DNA of 64,000 nt. It comes from Paraspadella gotoi (taxonomy: Eukaryota; Chaetognatha). Below, one piece after another: positions 13,006 through 25,760 of this stretch. The notes beneath the pieces were generated by a model. That model was not told where the DNA came from. It did no database searches and saw only the letters and a list, made by a program, of their open reading frames with translations. The DNA is taken from assembly GCA_051294375.1 (NCBI GenBank), contig CM119269.1:17656265-17720264 (forward strand). Direction: 5' to 3'. Each line of letters starts with the position of its first letter. The stretch's first letter is position 1. Made by a program: the position numbers and the translations under genes.

Positions 13006-13077
<72 letters not shown>
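8513..13077 (+). repeat. Direct duplicate, copy 2 (ends at an N gap)
   Basis: Identical to 1-4565 and cut off inside the same (GA)n tract by the 25-N run at 13078. Copy 1 continues past this point into 4566-5082, so copy 2 is truncated by the gap and not by a natural repeat end. It also forms the inner part of the left arm of the 7.3-kb inverted duplication. Confidence 0.93.
11535..11602 (-). other. tRNA-like element, copy 2
   Basis: Identical to 3023-3090 because it lies in the direct duplicate. Confidence 0.4.
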
Positions 13078-13102
13078 NNNNNNNNNNNNNNNNNNNNNNN
13101 NN
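13078..13102. other. Assembly gap, 25 N, at 7.3-kb inverted-repeat centre
   Basis: Exactly 25 N, interrupting a (GA)n tract; inverted sequence resumes directly after it. Confidence 0.97.
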
Positions 13103-13489
13103 ATTTATTACTCGTTTTCGAGAGTTGGAGGTTTCTTTTAATATTCCCCTCGTTTGTTAAAAAATGATGCATCGAACTATAATTAAGTTTATGTTGCTCT
13201 TTTTATTTTCTTCAATTATTTTTCCATTGTCCATTCCTTGTATGTATACGTATATATTTCAAATCCCTTTTTTTTTCTCTCTCCCGCCCCAGCGAAGGAG
13301 GAGGGAATTTTTCCATTTTGTTGGTTTTAAAACTCGAAGGAATGCAAACAGAGAAAAAGAAAAAAAATGGAGAGAAAAAATTAGAGAGAAAGAAAAAAAG
13401 CTTGAAAGGCTTCGATTCTTTTTCGGGCTTTCATACTAAAAAATTTTCGAACGAGCGGGAAGGGGGAAGTGAATTAATCCGCCACAAAA

Positions 13490-13530
<41 letters not shown>

Positions 13531-14576
13531 AAGAGAAGAGAGAAGAGGAGAGAGAGAGAGAGGAGAGAGAAAGTCTTTTTTGAAAACAAAGCATTTGATT
13601 ATTTCTAATTCCTGAAGAAATGGCAATCTGCCGAATTTCTCTTTCCTCTCTCTCTCTCGTCTCTCTCTCTCTCTCGTCTCCTCCATCGTCTCTCTTCTCT
13701 CTCCCTCTTCTTCTCTCTTCGTCCGTTCTGCTCTCTCTGCTCTCTCTGCTGCTCACATTAAAATTTAAAAAAGGTTTAGCGAAAGACGCATTTTTGGGAT
13801 CCGATTGTGGTTTTACAAATCTAATCTGAAAATGTGTTAAACAATTTTTTTTTAATTGTTCCTTTCCATCTTTATTCATGTTTGGTTTTTAAATGCCGCT
13901 TAAAATTGAAAATCGAATTCATTTCGAGGTGAATAACATTCGCTCTTAGATTAAAGATTGTCAGTTTCTTAACTAATTTTTTTAAAATTCAGTAATTTGC
14001 AATTAAGTACCTTGCTTTAATAAAAATATTTTCGTGGTCTCACAAGCGAGATAACTAATTTGACTATATAACCCAACCATCCGTCCTTCTTTCAGCTCCA
14101 ACAAGAGGCCAGCAGAATTCTTCAGAACCACAAGAAGACTTATCTAAAGATGGGATCGGTAGTGAAAGAGTAGAATGAAAATTAGTGAGGAGTGAATGAA
14201 TAAATCAACGAATCAATCGATCAATAGGTCAATTAAACAATCAGTTAATCAACCAATTAGTTTGTCAAACAATCAATCCCAGATGAAATCTAACAAAAAC
14301 GAGGACGACGACGACGACGTCTTCCCTTCGATCGATTCATCTTCTTCTTCTGACTCGATCTTCTTCCCTTTTCGATCCTTGACACTCATTAGAGATTTGA
14401 CCGTGACAGCCGCCAGGCCGCCTGGCCGTCGGGGCCGCCGCGGCGCGGAGCCTAAAACCTGGTCGGTCCGGGGCCCCGGTTTTAACGGGTCGAGCGAGCC
14501 AACGAGGCTTCGGGCGAGGCCCCGATCGAGCGGTCCAACGCCAAATTCTTGGATGAGAAAACTGGCGCCAAACTCT

Positions 14577-14642
14577 TCGACTTCGTCTGTTCACTAGAGG
14601 CGCTGTGGCAAAGGTTACGGGTTCGAATCGCTTCGTTGGTGG
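14577..14642 (+). other. tRNA-like element, inverted copy
   Basis: Inverted-arm version with B box GGGTTCGAATCG, one base closer to the tRNA consensus than the other two copies. The A-box side is altered by small indels (TTCACTAGAGGCGCTG). Confidence 0.4.
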
Positions 14643-14838
14643 TTTTTTAAGAAATTTTTCGGTTCAGTATGATTTTTTTCAGATATCACAGAAATTTTTT
14701 TTAAAAATGTGAATTTTTTCTTATTTTTATTTCCAACAAATACTATTGAAGAGTTCTTTTTAATCTTTATTGTGTTTAATTTTTAATTTTTAAAGTTCAA
14801 TGTTTATTTTCGAATGTAATTTGTGCGATACTCGTTGA

Positions 14839-14841
14839 AAG

Positions 14842-14908
<67 letters not shown>

Positions 14909-14909
14909 A
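14839..14909 (+). repeat. (GACAAC)n hexanucleotide tract
   Basis: About eleven near-perfect hexamers. The corresponding left-arm tract (2760-2830 and 11272-11342, as GTTGTC) is interrupted by several variant units. Confidence 0.93.
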
Positions 14910-15033
14910 ACCGCGACTTGTACCCAGACCCAACAACATCGATCATAGTAATTGGGATAACAACAACAAGAAAGGAATTTGACTTGCGTCAACAGAAGAG
15001 AGGAGAGAGAAGGAGAGGAGGAAGGAGAGATCG

Positions 15034-15066
<33 letters not shown>

Positions 15067-15145
15067 TGAGAGTTGATCCGACATCTGGCTTTTACGTTAA
15101 CGGATGACGCGGATGACTCGCCAGACGCGATGAGAGGAGAGAGAG

Positions 15146-15193
<48 letters not shown>

Positions 15194-15491
15194 AAGAGAC
15201 GTGCGAGAGAGAGATTTCGAGTGACTCGGACTCAATCGTTCGTTATAACTCAGGACGTCTCTCTGGTCGTTGTTGTTGTTGTTGTTGTTGTTATTTTTCA
15301 TCGATCGGAACTAGTTGTTGTTGTTGTTGTCGATGACGTTAATGTAAAAGCTGCTATTTTCATCATAGGCCACCTTGGAGTTCTAATTGTTGTTCTCTTG
15401 TTGTTGTTGTTGGTGATTTTTATTCCTTCTGGTTCCCTGAAAGGCCGTTACGTGCGCCAAAGACTTAATTATTTCGGCTTTCTCCTTATCG

Positions 15492-15538
<47 letters not shown>

Positions 15539-17599
15539 TGATTAAAACCGTTAATCAGAAGTCGAAAGCGAAAAGTGAGAAAATTGCAATTACCTCCTTT
15601 TTATTCTATTTGATTTTCTTATATCTTTCTTTCTTTTTTGTCTGGTTTGCTCGCTTTCTTTCTTTTTCTTTCTTTCTATCGTTCTTTCCCTATATCTTTT
15701 TTTCTTTCTTTCTTTCTTTTTTTTTTCTATCTTTATATCGTTCTTTCCTTATATCTTTATATCTTTCGTTCTTTCTTTCTTTATTTCTTTCTTTCTTTTT
15801 TTTTTCTAGTCCTCTAGTTATAGGACCTATAATAGGTTCGTTTTTTTTTCTTTTTTCATTTCTCTTTAATTCGCTCCACAGTCTCCTCTTAAGTCTCTAC
15901 TCTTCGGCACCTTCCACAGTGGTAGTGGTGACTTCCCCCAAGCCGTCGATCCAAACCCTCGCGTTGGCCAGTTTTCAGAATTCGGAGACAAATAATATTT
16001 TTGGCCCAAAATGATTATTTTCGGTTTTTTTTTAGTTTTCCTTTTTCGTTTTGAGGCGAAATCGTGAGAAAAATCTCCAAAGAGAAAAAAAGTCTAATTC
16101 GCGACCAAATTTTTTGGTTTGTTTTGGTTTTTTTGTTTTTTTTTCGCTTCCGGCGCCAGGATACTTCAAAATTAAAATATTATTATAACTATTTAACTAA
16201 AAAAAAGCTGTTATTTGGTGATAGGTAAGTTTTTTTTTGGGTTAAGCTTTGGTCTTGGATTCGCGACAGATTTTGACTCATAAGTTTGTTTTGAAAGGTT
16301 AAGTTAAGTTAGGCTACTTTTGAAAAATAATTTGCGTTACTTATCTGTATATCATAAATACAACGATTTTTTTTATAAATAACCTAAAAAGTTTTTAAGT
16401 ACGTGAGATTTGTTTTCAGTTTAAATTTTTTTTTCGTTTTTAAAATTTGTGGATACACTGGCTGGGTTTTTGACGATTTCCAGAAAACTTTATGACAAAG
16501 TAGTTCATCACGATTTAAGTTTTATTCATCAAGAACAAAATAATCAAATAACTAAATTTAGACTTTTTCACTTTGAACCAGCAACTGATTGACCGATTAG
16601 TAAATCGTGTCGTATACAGATTGATTTATTAACACAAATATATTTAGGATTCAACGTTAAGTGATAAATAAATCACAAACATAATCCCCTCAAAGGTGAT
16701 GCTCGTCCCCAAAAATATTGGCATTAAAAATCTCATATTCTCATATCTGTGCCCATATTTTTGTTCTCTTTCATAAAGAGATCGCTCCACCTCCGCATAT
16801 TTTTATTTTCGAGTTCGAAACAAAATGACAAATCGGTTGTTTTCGTCATCTTCCGAAACGGGGCGCCTGTTTTTATTTTCAAAAACTGTTCTCCCTTTTT
16901 CGTTTTTACCCTTTTTTTTTCTCCTTCAAAACTTTAATGACGCATTAATCAAAACATTTTTCTCGCGCGCTTTTTTTGAGTCGGCGTTTTCTTTGAACTT
17001 CCCTCTCATCTTTCCTCCCCCTTTTTTTTTTAATTCAAACTTCACTTTGTCGTTTTGTCAGTTTTAATTTTTCATTTATACTTTATCATTTCTGTCGCCT
17101 CTTGGAATTCTCTTTGTACCATGAATCCTTTTTTTCGTTTATTGAGATGTTTGTGACTTAAGTCTTAACAATATTATTTAAGTACACTCTCACTTATCTA
17201 GATATATGATTTTAAAAAAAATTAATAACATGTTTTATCTATTATTTAATACTTCTTGTTTTTCTACGACGAATTTCTGATAAGATTCCGCCTTTTTTTA
17301 CATGCATTATCTCCTACATCATTTTGACTTCAGCTGCCGACAGTTTTAAGCAAACTTGTTTCTTCGGGAAAAAAGTCTCCGTTGAAGATTTCACGATTAT
17401 AAAATCACGCCGTCGTTCCTTCGAGTAATTCATTTCACTTATTCACAAATTCACAGATCCTTTTACAATCGCGACTTCAAAGGCGAACTCGCTCTCAAAT
17501 TTACAGCCTCGATTCGATTCGATTAAATGCGATAAATTCTTTCTCTCTCTCTCTCTCTCTTTTTCTCCTCTCTCTTTCTCTCTCTCTCTCTTCTCCTCT

Positions 17600-17673
<74 letters not shown>

Positions 17674-18699
17674 GTTAATTTGAGCCGGGGTTCGGTAGCA
17701 AGGTAGTAGCTGGTTAGGAAGGAATCATGTTGTCGAATTTTCGCGTTACAGTAGTACTGCATCAACATCAAAAAGAACACAACCGATGTTCCAATTTTGT
17801 TCGCACGTAATGCAGTTCACACTGCATTACACAAAATGCAGTCAGGATTCTCCTCTTCCTCTTCCTCCCTTTCCGAATCTCGATCTTCGATGTAGCGATT
17901 TTCTTCACATCGAAGAAAAGTGTTGCTTCTCCCGGCGGGCGAGAATTTCGGGCGAGAAATTCGGGCGAGCCTTCTCGCGCCCGCCAAGGCCACGCGGCCG
18001 AGCGGGCTCCGCGCCCCAGACGGGCCCGCTCGGCCCCCAATAGCCCTTTGTTTCTTCGACTCTCCCTTCTCTCCCCTTCTTGCTTCCGGTGGAGGCGCCT
18101 CTACAACTCTCTCTCCACCTTCGGACCTCCGAACGAAGTTTTCTTCTCTCCTCCTTTCTCCAACTATCCCCTGCCACCATGAAGACGTGCTTCCGCGTCG
18201 TTTTTTTCGTCTCGAGTTCGCTTGCGTTGTTTTCCTGTTTCTTTGTAAATTCAAATTAAGCCAATTTTAGTTTTATAATTTGCCTCTTTTTCTCCAAATT
18301 CTGCCCCATTATGCTGTTGCATAACATATTTCTCTCCAACACTTATTCACTGTTCTATTAAAAACAGTGAGTGAACCGAGGGCAGTGAAACTCTATCTGT
18401 ATGTGAACATTGTCAGTGACTCGCGTGTCTTCACTTCCTCTTGATATTCTTCCCGTAGAATAAATTCACTCATCCACTCTTCATTCTCCCTTGCCTCCGG
18501 CACTCCGCATCTCGACACACCTTCTCTTTCGATCCCTTCATTCACTCCTCTTCTTCACTCCTCTCCTTCACTCCTTCACTCCTCTCCTTCACTCCTATCC
18601 TCCACTCCTTTACCCCATTCCTCTCATCGGAGAAGCTTCTAGTCCAGAGATTTTATCGCAATGTAGCCTCCCGCCGCTTCTGGGGGATTCTTGCTAAAG

Positions 18700-18700
<1 letters not shown>

Positions 18701-18790
<90 letters not shown>

Positions 18791-18791
18791 A
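18701..18791 (+). repeat. (GAAA)n tetranucleotide array
   Basis: About 22 clean GAAA repeats, a pure polypurine run on the plus strand. Confidence 0.95.
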
Positions 18792-20478
18792 GACAAAAAG
18801 AAAGAAGAAAAGAAGAAAAAAATGAATTTTCATTAACTGAGAGAAAAATTTACGCAAGATTGAATTTTTTTTTTAAATTCCGATAGGCGATAACTTTGAC
18901 AAAGAAACGAAAATATATCTTAACCTCCAAGTAATTAGAATTTATTCTTTGTAGCAGTACAAGCAACGATGATAACAACGAAGACAAACGACGACGACAA
19001 CAACGACATCGACGATCAAGTTCACCTGACCTGACCTCGGGTCAGGTTTTACCTCACTCTCAATACATTTGTATTGTTATTGTTTTTTATATATTTTTTG
19101 CTTTTACTATTGTTATTGACTTTTCTTTAGGATTATAAACAGGTTAGAATCGGGTTAGAATCGGGTTAGCATCCTGTCGGAATCGCGCACGAACCTCTTT
19201 ACAATCGCCCTAAATCCTCTGTGGGGAAAGAAAAACGAAACAAATTGGTTTCTCCATTCGAAGCCTCGTTTTCATCTCAGTCTTCGCCTTCGTCCTTCGT
19301 CTTCGCCCTTGTCTTCTTCTTCGTCTTCGTCTTTGTTTTCGTCTTCGCCCTCGTATTCTTCTTCGTCTTCGCCTTGGCCCTCGTCTTCCTCTTTGTTTTC
19401 GTCCTTGTCTTCGTCTCTGCCTTCTTCGTCTTTGTTTTCGTCTTCTCCTGTGGCTCGCGTAGGGACTCTTTTCGGATTTCATTACGGTTTTTCTTATTTC
19501 GTTAAAAATATCGTTTATTTCCTATTATTTTTCTTTTCATTTTTATTTTTCATATTTTCTGCGCATTTCCAATTCAAGATTTTTCTTTAATATTTTGTTT
19601 TAATTTCGGCCAATTTACTTTTTCATCTTTGGGTCCTGGCCGAAGACCATGAGTTGTACAAATTCTCTGGTTCAAATCGAATCAACTCGTTTGGCGAAGG
19701 CTCCTCCTCATCAGGGAGAAATTAGTTGAGCCGGAAACGAGAGAATTAAATGATGTAGCGAGAGAAAAACTGGAAAATCTGGAAAGGCGAGAAAAACTAA
19801 CTAATACAAAACAAATTTTGATAATTGGAGATTGTGTGGACGAACATTCTAGAACATTCCACAATTGGATTTTTCGTGAAACTTTTTTTTTCTCGGGATA
19901 TTGTCTTGGCAAAAGAAAAACTAAATTCACGAGCAGGATTCGAACGCTGGTCTTGCCAATAATATTTATAAAAAGAAGGAAAGTACGATGCGTGGCGGAC
20001 TTTGCCTTTTGAATTTTAGCTACTACCCTTTAGGAGAAGTTTGGGGCTCAATTATTTAAAAACGATGAGAATTGAGAGTTTGAATGAATGATAAAGAGAT
20101 AAAAAAAAGTCTCGTTCATATTAAAAATGGGAGGGGACAAGAACGACAACGACAACAACAACGACAACGAAAACAACAAAAATTTCTCAGTCGGAGTCGC
20201 GACCTTTGACCCGCAAAAGACTTCAGCCTTATCTCAACCCTTCTATCTCCCCATCGACAGAGAGAGAGAGAGAGAATAAGAGTGAAATATAGAGATAGAG
20301 ACAGCGTGAAGAGAAAGAGAGCGGCATTCCCATGGCAAATGACTGAATATTCGATTTCCCTTAGGCGATCCGGAGGACATTATTGCGGTACAAGGTCGGT
20401 AGATTGAGTGAGGGGGGGGGCTGGGGGAAGGCGGCGGTGATAATAGTGACACGGTTTTAGTCACCCAGGAATAATAAT

Positions 20479-20495
20479 TTTAGTTGTCGTCGTCG

Positions 20496-20527
<32 letters not shown>

Positions 20528-20532
20528 GTCAT
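20479..20532 (+). repeat. (GTC)n tract at the outer end of the 7.3-kb duplication
   Basis: GTC array with a few GTCATC interruptions. Homology with the left arm (5798-5840, as GAC) ends here. Confidence 0.9.
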
Positions 20533-20664
20533 CTGTCGTCTGTCGTCATTTAGTGCATTTACCTTAATCGTGGTTGACGTCGCCCGAATAGGAAATTTCG
20601 TCGCATGATCATTTTTCAGCCCCCTCCGCCGTTGTCATTGCTCCTCTCTCTCTGCGTCTCTCTC

Positions 20665-20734
<70 letters not shown>

Positions 20735-20754
20735 CTCTCTCTCTCCTCTTCATT

Positions 20755-20800
20755 CTTCATTGGGTTCAATCCGCCCAATGAACCGGTATTTAAGTGGCGA
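20755..20800 (+). promoter_or_regulatory. Weak core-promoter candidate
   Basis: An ATTGGG and a CCCAATG (CCAAT-box, both orientations) are followed about 15 bases later by TATTTAAG, a TATA-like element, and then by GC-richer sequence. No convincing gene follows, only CT microsatellite, and AATAAA occurs at about 21229. Speculative. Confidence 0.2.
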
Positions 20801-20878
20801 GAGAGACGGAACGCTTCGCATGCTTTCTCATGCAGAATTCAGGGACTCGTCTTCTTCTCTCTTCCTCTCTCCTCTCAG

Positions 20879-20910
<32 letters not shown>

Positions 20911-21484
20911 TTCTCTCTCTCTCTCTCTCTCTCCATCTCTCTCTCTTCTCTCTCTGTCTCTCCTCCCTTCTCTCTACCTCTCTCTCTCCTCTACTCTCTC
21001 TGCTCTCTCTCTTCTCTTCTCTGTCTCTCTCTTCTCTCTCTCTCTCTTCTCTCTCTCTCTCGTGGTCTCTGTCCCCCATTTTTGTTGATGTCATCTTTCT
21101 CGTCTGCTGCCGATCTAGTCATATCCGTTTGGAACCGAACCCTGCGCCGCCGCCCCCTCTCCGCCCCCCTTGCCCTCTTGCCAGAGCAGAGACCGATCCC
21201 GACATTTTTCCACGTGTGATTCCCTTCCAAATAAAGAGATGGGGGTCGGAGAAATAAAATAGTCCGGATGTCCCTTTGAAATAAATAATATTATGTTAAT
21301 TAATAAAAAAAAAAGTAACGTTCTCTCAAAATAGTCGAAGGTAGAATGTGTATTTTTTCTCTCGATTCGTATTATTTTCATTTTAATATACAAAATCTGA
21401 GCGTTTTAAGAAAATTTAAATCATTATCAAAGAATTTCAGGTCGAACGATTTTGTTCCACAACAAACTACGTAGATTTGAAACA

Positions 21485-21622
21485 ATGAACGTTTTAAAAT
21501 TACTATCTATCAACTTAGTAATGGGTACTCTCCCGTGCGTCCTATCAGCGACAACCACTTTACTACGTTCAGCTCCGTCTTCTCGGCACCGCGTCTCTAA
21601 ATCCCTACACGCCGAATCTTAG
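21485..21622 (+). CDS. Short ORF with signal-peptide-like N-terminus (45 aa)
   Basis: The ATG lies in a good context (gaaacaATGaac). The N-terminus MNVLKLLSINLVMGTLPCVL has a basic residue followed by a hydrophobic core, as in a secreted peptide; the rest is Ser/Arg-rich. It is short, overlaps a patch resembling the dispersed GCGGC-hairpin repeats, and has no recognised homologue, so chance is quite possible. Confidence 0.2.
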   Translation: MNVLKLLSINLVMGTLPCVLSATTTLLRSAPSSRHRVSKSLHAES

Positions 21623-21797
21623 CACTGGTTCGCTTAATCAGCGTCCCGACACTAAGCGTCCGCCACGCCCAGTGCTATGCCAGCGGCGCTGCATCGTGCC
21701 GTCTTATTATACACTATCAATACTCAATAGTTTAATAATCTTTTAGTTTTAATGTACATATTTTTATCTCTATCTGTTTAGTTTCACTTTTTGCTTT

Positions 21798-22040
21798 ATG
21801 CTGATTTTGTTTGCGCTTTTTCTGCCATTCAATCCTGAGCATGCGCTTTCTCTTTGTTTACAAAATCGTTTGTTTTGCTTTCGTTTTGTTTTTGCTTCTC
21901 GATCTGCGAATCTGGAATCGAGAAACGAGAATCACGGTTTGAATTCTAGTGACTCAATTCACTCCTTTCAACTTCTTTCACAATTCGTTCACACCATTCA
22001 GAATTGGTTAACTACATTCACGTTTCTTTCTCTCGTTTAA
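21798..22040 (+). CDS. Hypothetical 80-aa ORF with hydrophobic N-terminus
   Basis: Opens with ATG and MLILFALFLPFNPEHALSLC, a possible signal segment, then a Ser/Asn-rich stretch and a TAA. The DNA is T-rich, which by itself yields Phe/Leu codons. No splice context or homologue recognised. Confidence 0.18.
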   Translation: MLILFALFLPFNPEHALSLCLQNRLFCFRFVFASRSANLESRNENHGLNSSDSIHSFQLLSQFVHTIQNWLTTFTFLSLV

Positions 22041-22470
22041 CAATAGATTTCGCCTTTCCATTTTTTTTTTCGTTCGAGGAGTAAAGGTACAATAGGGTAG
22101 CGGGGTGCCGCGGTGGATCAGAGGTAAGTCTCGAGGGTAAGGCAAAGGAAAATGAGCCAAAGTTGGTATGAGGAAGAGGACGAATGGAAGTTGGATTCGT
22201 GAAAATAGTTGAGGTGAAAGAAGAGCGAGTATTAGTGTGAGTGAGAATAGACAAGGATTGAAAAGTGAGAATATGAAATAACGATGAAGATCGGAAATGG
22301 ATTCAGTCAAAGGGTAGGGAAATAGTGAAGAAAAAAAATGGGGATTTAATTGTATTAAAAAGTAAACAATAACCATGACTAAGTCTTGTAGGTTCGGTTA
22401 AGGCGACGCAATCCAAGTCTTGATTCATACAAAACTTTTGGTTATCGAAATTTTTTATATGTTTTTTTTT

Positions 22471-22688
22471 NNNNNNNNNNNNNNNNNNNNNNNNNNNNNN
22501 NNNNNNNNNNNNNNNNNNNNNNNNNNNNNNNNNNNNNNNNNNNNNNNNNNNNNNNNNNNNNNNNNNNNNNNNNNNNNNNNNNNNNNNNNNNNNNNNNNNN
22601 NNNNNNNNNNNNNNNNNNNNNNNNNNNNNNNNNNNNNNNNNNNNNNNNNNNNNNNNNNNNNNNNNNNNNNNNNNNNNNNNNNNNNNNN
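22471..22688. other. Assembly gap, 218 N
   Basis: Gap of non-round size between poly-T and poly-A sequence; probably an estimated scaffold gap. Confidence 0.97.
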
Positions 22689-22771
22689 AAAAAAATCTAT
22701 GTTCGTTCACAAAGGATCACGTGACGGAATAATTAGCCTCTAATCACCTGACCTTTCGAAATCACGGTTCG

Positions 22772-22822
22772 CAAATTTTCTCGGGTCGAAAATTTTCTCG
22801 GATCAAAAATTTTCTCGGATCG
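22772..22822 (+). repeat. Three 17-bp tandem units
   Basis: CAAATTTTCTCGGGTCG, AAAATTTTCTCGGATCA and AAAATTTTCTCGGATCG in succession, in unique sequence just right of the 218-N gap. Confidence 0.85.
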
Positions 22823-25760
22823 AAAATGAGTCAAAAAAAAAAAAAAAAATAAAGAAAATTTAAAAATGAAAATAAGGAGAAATAAAAAAAATGTCAAAGA
22901 ATTTTTTTTACTAAATTATTTGAAAAAAAAAATTAAAACTTGTCCCTATTTCAAAAACTTGCGAAGGGAAAAAGAATTAAGATAAACTTATTTGTAGGTG
23001 GAAACAATAATTCGAACGATAAAAAGAAGAAGTGAGGAAAAGATAAAAATATGGAAATCTGAAAGAAAGAAAATGTAAACAATAAAACGATTTTTTTTCG
23101 GCCACTGAATACTGGGAGCCTGAACTCTGCGGGGTAAGAATAAAGTGACCAGGCGGACCCCACCCCTACTGCACTCCCCCCCCACTGTTGACCGAACTGA
23201 CCTCTTCTACCGCCCCGACCCTAGCTTTCACCACGTTTTGTTCGGGAGTGTCCTCTTCCACCCCTGACTCTCTACCTCCCCCCCCTCTCTCCCCCTATTA
23301 CTCCTTTCGAAAATAAAACTGGTACAGCGATGTTGATTCGAACCAACAAAACAATCGGGGTACCAGTTTTGAGGTCAGACGGACGACGGACGACGACGAC
23401 GACGACGAACTACGACGACGACGACAAAAATCGACACCGAAAATAATTTGAAGCAAGTAAAAAAAAAAAGAGAAAAAAAAAGGAAAGAAAAACAAAAGCT
23501 GAGGGACAAACACTTTGTAGGAACTGGGTAGCGAAATGGAAATACAATAGACTGGGAATAGAACCGCTTACTTCCTTTGTAAGTTTCCTCCTCCTTCCCC
23601 TTATCGCTCCTCGTTCTTATCCTATCAGTCGCGTTTCCTTCCTCCTCCTCTTCATCCTCCTCCTCCTCTTTCTGCTCCCCCTCCTCCTCCAAGTTTTCTC
23701 CTCTTTGTGAAAAAAAAAAAGATTTCTGCAATTCTGCTTTCCCTAATCTCGGTGAACGAATGGTTTTGGTTGCTCGTTCTCTTTCTTTCTTTTTTCTTTC
23801 TTTCTGATTGTACTACTCTCTTTCTTTAATTTTCATTGTTTTTGGTTTCTTTTCTTTCTTTTTTTTCCTTTCTTTATTTTCTATCTTTACAATCTATTCT
23901 TTCTTTTCTTTCCCTTTTTTCCTTCTCTTTTTTTCTCACTTTCATTTTTTTCTTTATTTTCTATCTTTTACTTTCTTTTCTTTTCTTTCTTTTTTTCCTT
24001 TCTTTCCATTTTGTTCCTTTTCTTATTTCTTTTGACTTCTTTACAATAACATCCCGTCCCATTTCTCGCCTTCGCTTCAAACTCCAAATAAAATATTCAA
24101 ATCTGTTAACTTCTTCGTCGTTTATTTTATTTTTCTTCTTCGAACACCATAAAAAAGACAAGAAGAGTAAACAAAGGCAAACAAGACGACGACGACGACG
24201 ACGACGGCTCTTCCTCCGAAAATCCCTCTCTCGACGAAACGTCGCCAACTTTTTTTCGAGAAAACAATTTCCCCCCCTTTATGCGCCCCCCTCTCCTTTT
24301 ATTTTCGTCTCAACTTCCTTTTTCCTTTTTTTTTCTCTGACCCTGTGGCCTTTTTTAAAGTTTTTAAGCTTCGAGTCAAACTGAGTTTGTGAAAAACTTG
24401 TCGACGATTTTATCGTGATTTACTCTTCCTGGCCTTCGTTTTGTTTAAACTTTTATTTCAGCGAATTAAAAGCTAAATTAAGTTTGTTTCTTACTACGAT
24501 TTTTTTGATTTTTAAATTCTAACATGGATATTTATATCGACGCCGACTCGGTTAAAAATCTTCTTTTAAAATTAAACAATTTTTTTCCTTTTTTTTCTTG
24601 CGTAACCTCTCACTACGTTTTTATTAAAAATTCTATTAAAATCCGATTCCGGATTTAAATCGTACATAATCGAAACTTTTTCCCTTTCGATTTCTTCTTA
24701 CACCGAATCGTCTCTTCGATTGGACGCTAACGACGACTTGCTTTATTTTTCTTGGAAAAAAATTTTTCGTCGACACTCAATTTTTCTCCCGAAGTGGTAG
24801 AATTCTTACTCATTTTTTTTTTCCAATTGCGTCATTTAAAAAAAAAAGCACAAAATTAAATAAAACAAATATCAAATAGAAAACTGGTTCGCTGTTGTTG
24901 TTGTCGCTTTTTTTTTCTGTTGGTCGGGCTCCTCGGCACACGCGGCTGCACGCGCGGTTGCACGCTACGTTGCAATGCGAAGGTTAGCGTCGGAGCATCG
25001 AAGCGCCGCTCGATGAGTCATCCGCGTATCGACGAATCCGTGCGCGACTTTGGAGTGGGGGGGAAGGGGAGGTGAAAGAAAGGGGAGTGGAAGGAGGGTA
25101 AATTCGAATCGTGGAAAGTCGAAGGGAAATCGAAAGGAAGGGCTGAGTCAGAGACGGAGAAAGACGGATGATGGAGGACGACAGAAGGACGCGGAGGAGG
25201 AAGTGGAAAAGGAAGGAGGAAGGAGGAAAAAAAGGGGGAAAGGGGGAAATATTAAGAATGGAGGAAGTTAGGGATGAAATATAATTCCAGGGTAAACATG
25301 GGAAGGAAGCGGGATAATAAGAATAATGGATTGGGAAGGAAAAGAGAAGACGAGGAATTAAAGAAAAGTTAAGTACGAGAAGGAAAAACAGATTGGAAAG
25401 ATAAAAGGAAGAGATGAAAGACGAAAGAAGAGGAAGTAAAAGGAAAGATAAAGGAAAGCACGAATGTAACGGAAGAAGACTACAACGGATAAAGAGAAGG
25501 ATCTGGGAAGACTAAGGAAGGGATCAAAGGAAGACTAAGGAAAGACTGAGAAAGGATTAAAAAAAAAAATAACTGGAAGAGGTTGTGAAGATCGCGGGGT
25601 CAGACTCAAGTCGGTCGTCGACTCTTCAGAAGAGCGGGCGGGAGATAGAGAGAGATAGAGATAGAGTCAAAGAAAAAAATGTGGAGAAGTACGGAAAGTA
25701 ACAAAACAAAACAGATTAAGAGATTTTGTTTAGCTTTGTTATTTAACCTGAAGTCGTGAG

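Larger units (their letters stand above)
5797..13077 (+). repeat. 7.3-kb inverted duplication, left arm
   Basis: Matched in reverse complement by 13103-20530. It comprises 5797-8512 (a (GAC)n start, a GAC/GAA-rich minisatellite at 6845-7005, a (TTTC)n tract, a GC-rich hairpin island near 8208) and then the direct duplicate 8513-13077. No supportable gene. Confidence 0.9.
13103..20530 (-). repeat. 7.3-kb inverted duplication, right arm
   Basis: Reverse complement of 5797-13077 with many small indels and changed microsatellite lengths; for example the (GAAA)n tract at 18701-18791 is a clean array here but interrupted in the left arm. Homology ends in the (GTC)n tract near 20530, after which unique sequence begins. 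Confidence 0.9.
20531..22470. other. Unique stretch, no firm gene
   Basis: CT microsatellites (20640-20750, 20880-21065), a GC-rich patch near 21140, degenerate GCGGC-type hairpin sequence around 21590-21710 and two weak short ORFs described separately. Confidence 0.6.

Noticed and set aside
22008-22376. 122-aa minus-strand hydrophobic frame
   Set aside because: Pyrimidine-rich sequence with biased Leu/Pro/Phe content, no start or splice context, no recognisable family.
24380-24830. Three consecutive protein-like pieces in different frames (for example MDIYIDADSVKNLLLKLNNF)
   Set aside because: T-rich DNA gives Phe/Leu/Ser/Ile in any frame. No splice sites link the pieces and no frame is long, so a frameshifted gene is possible but unsupported.
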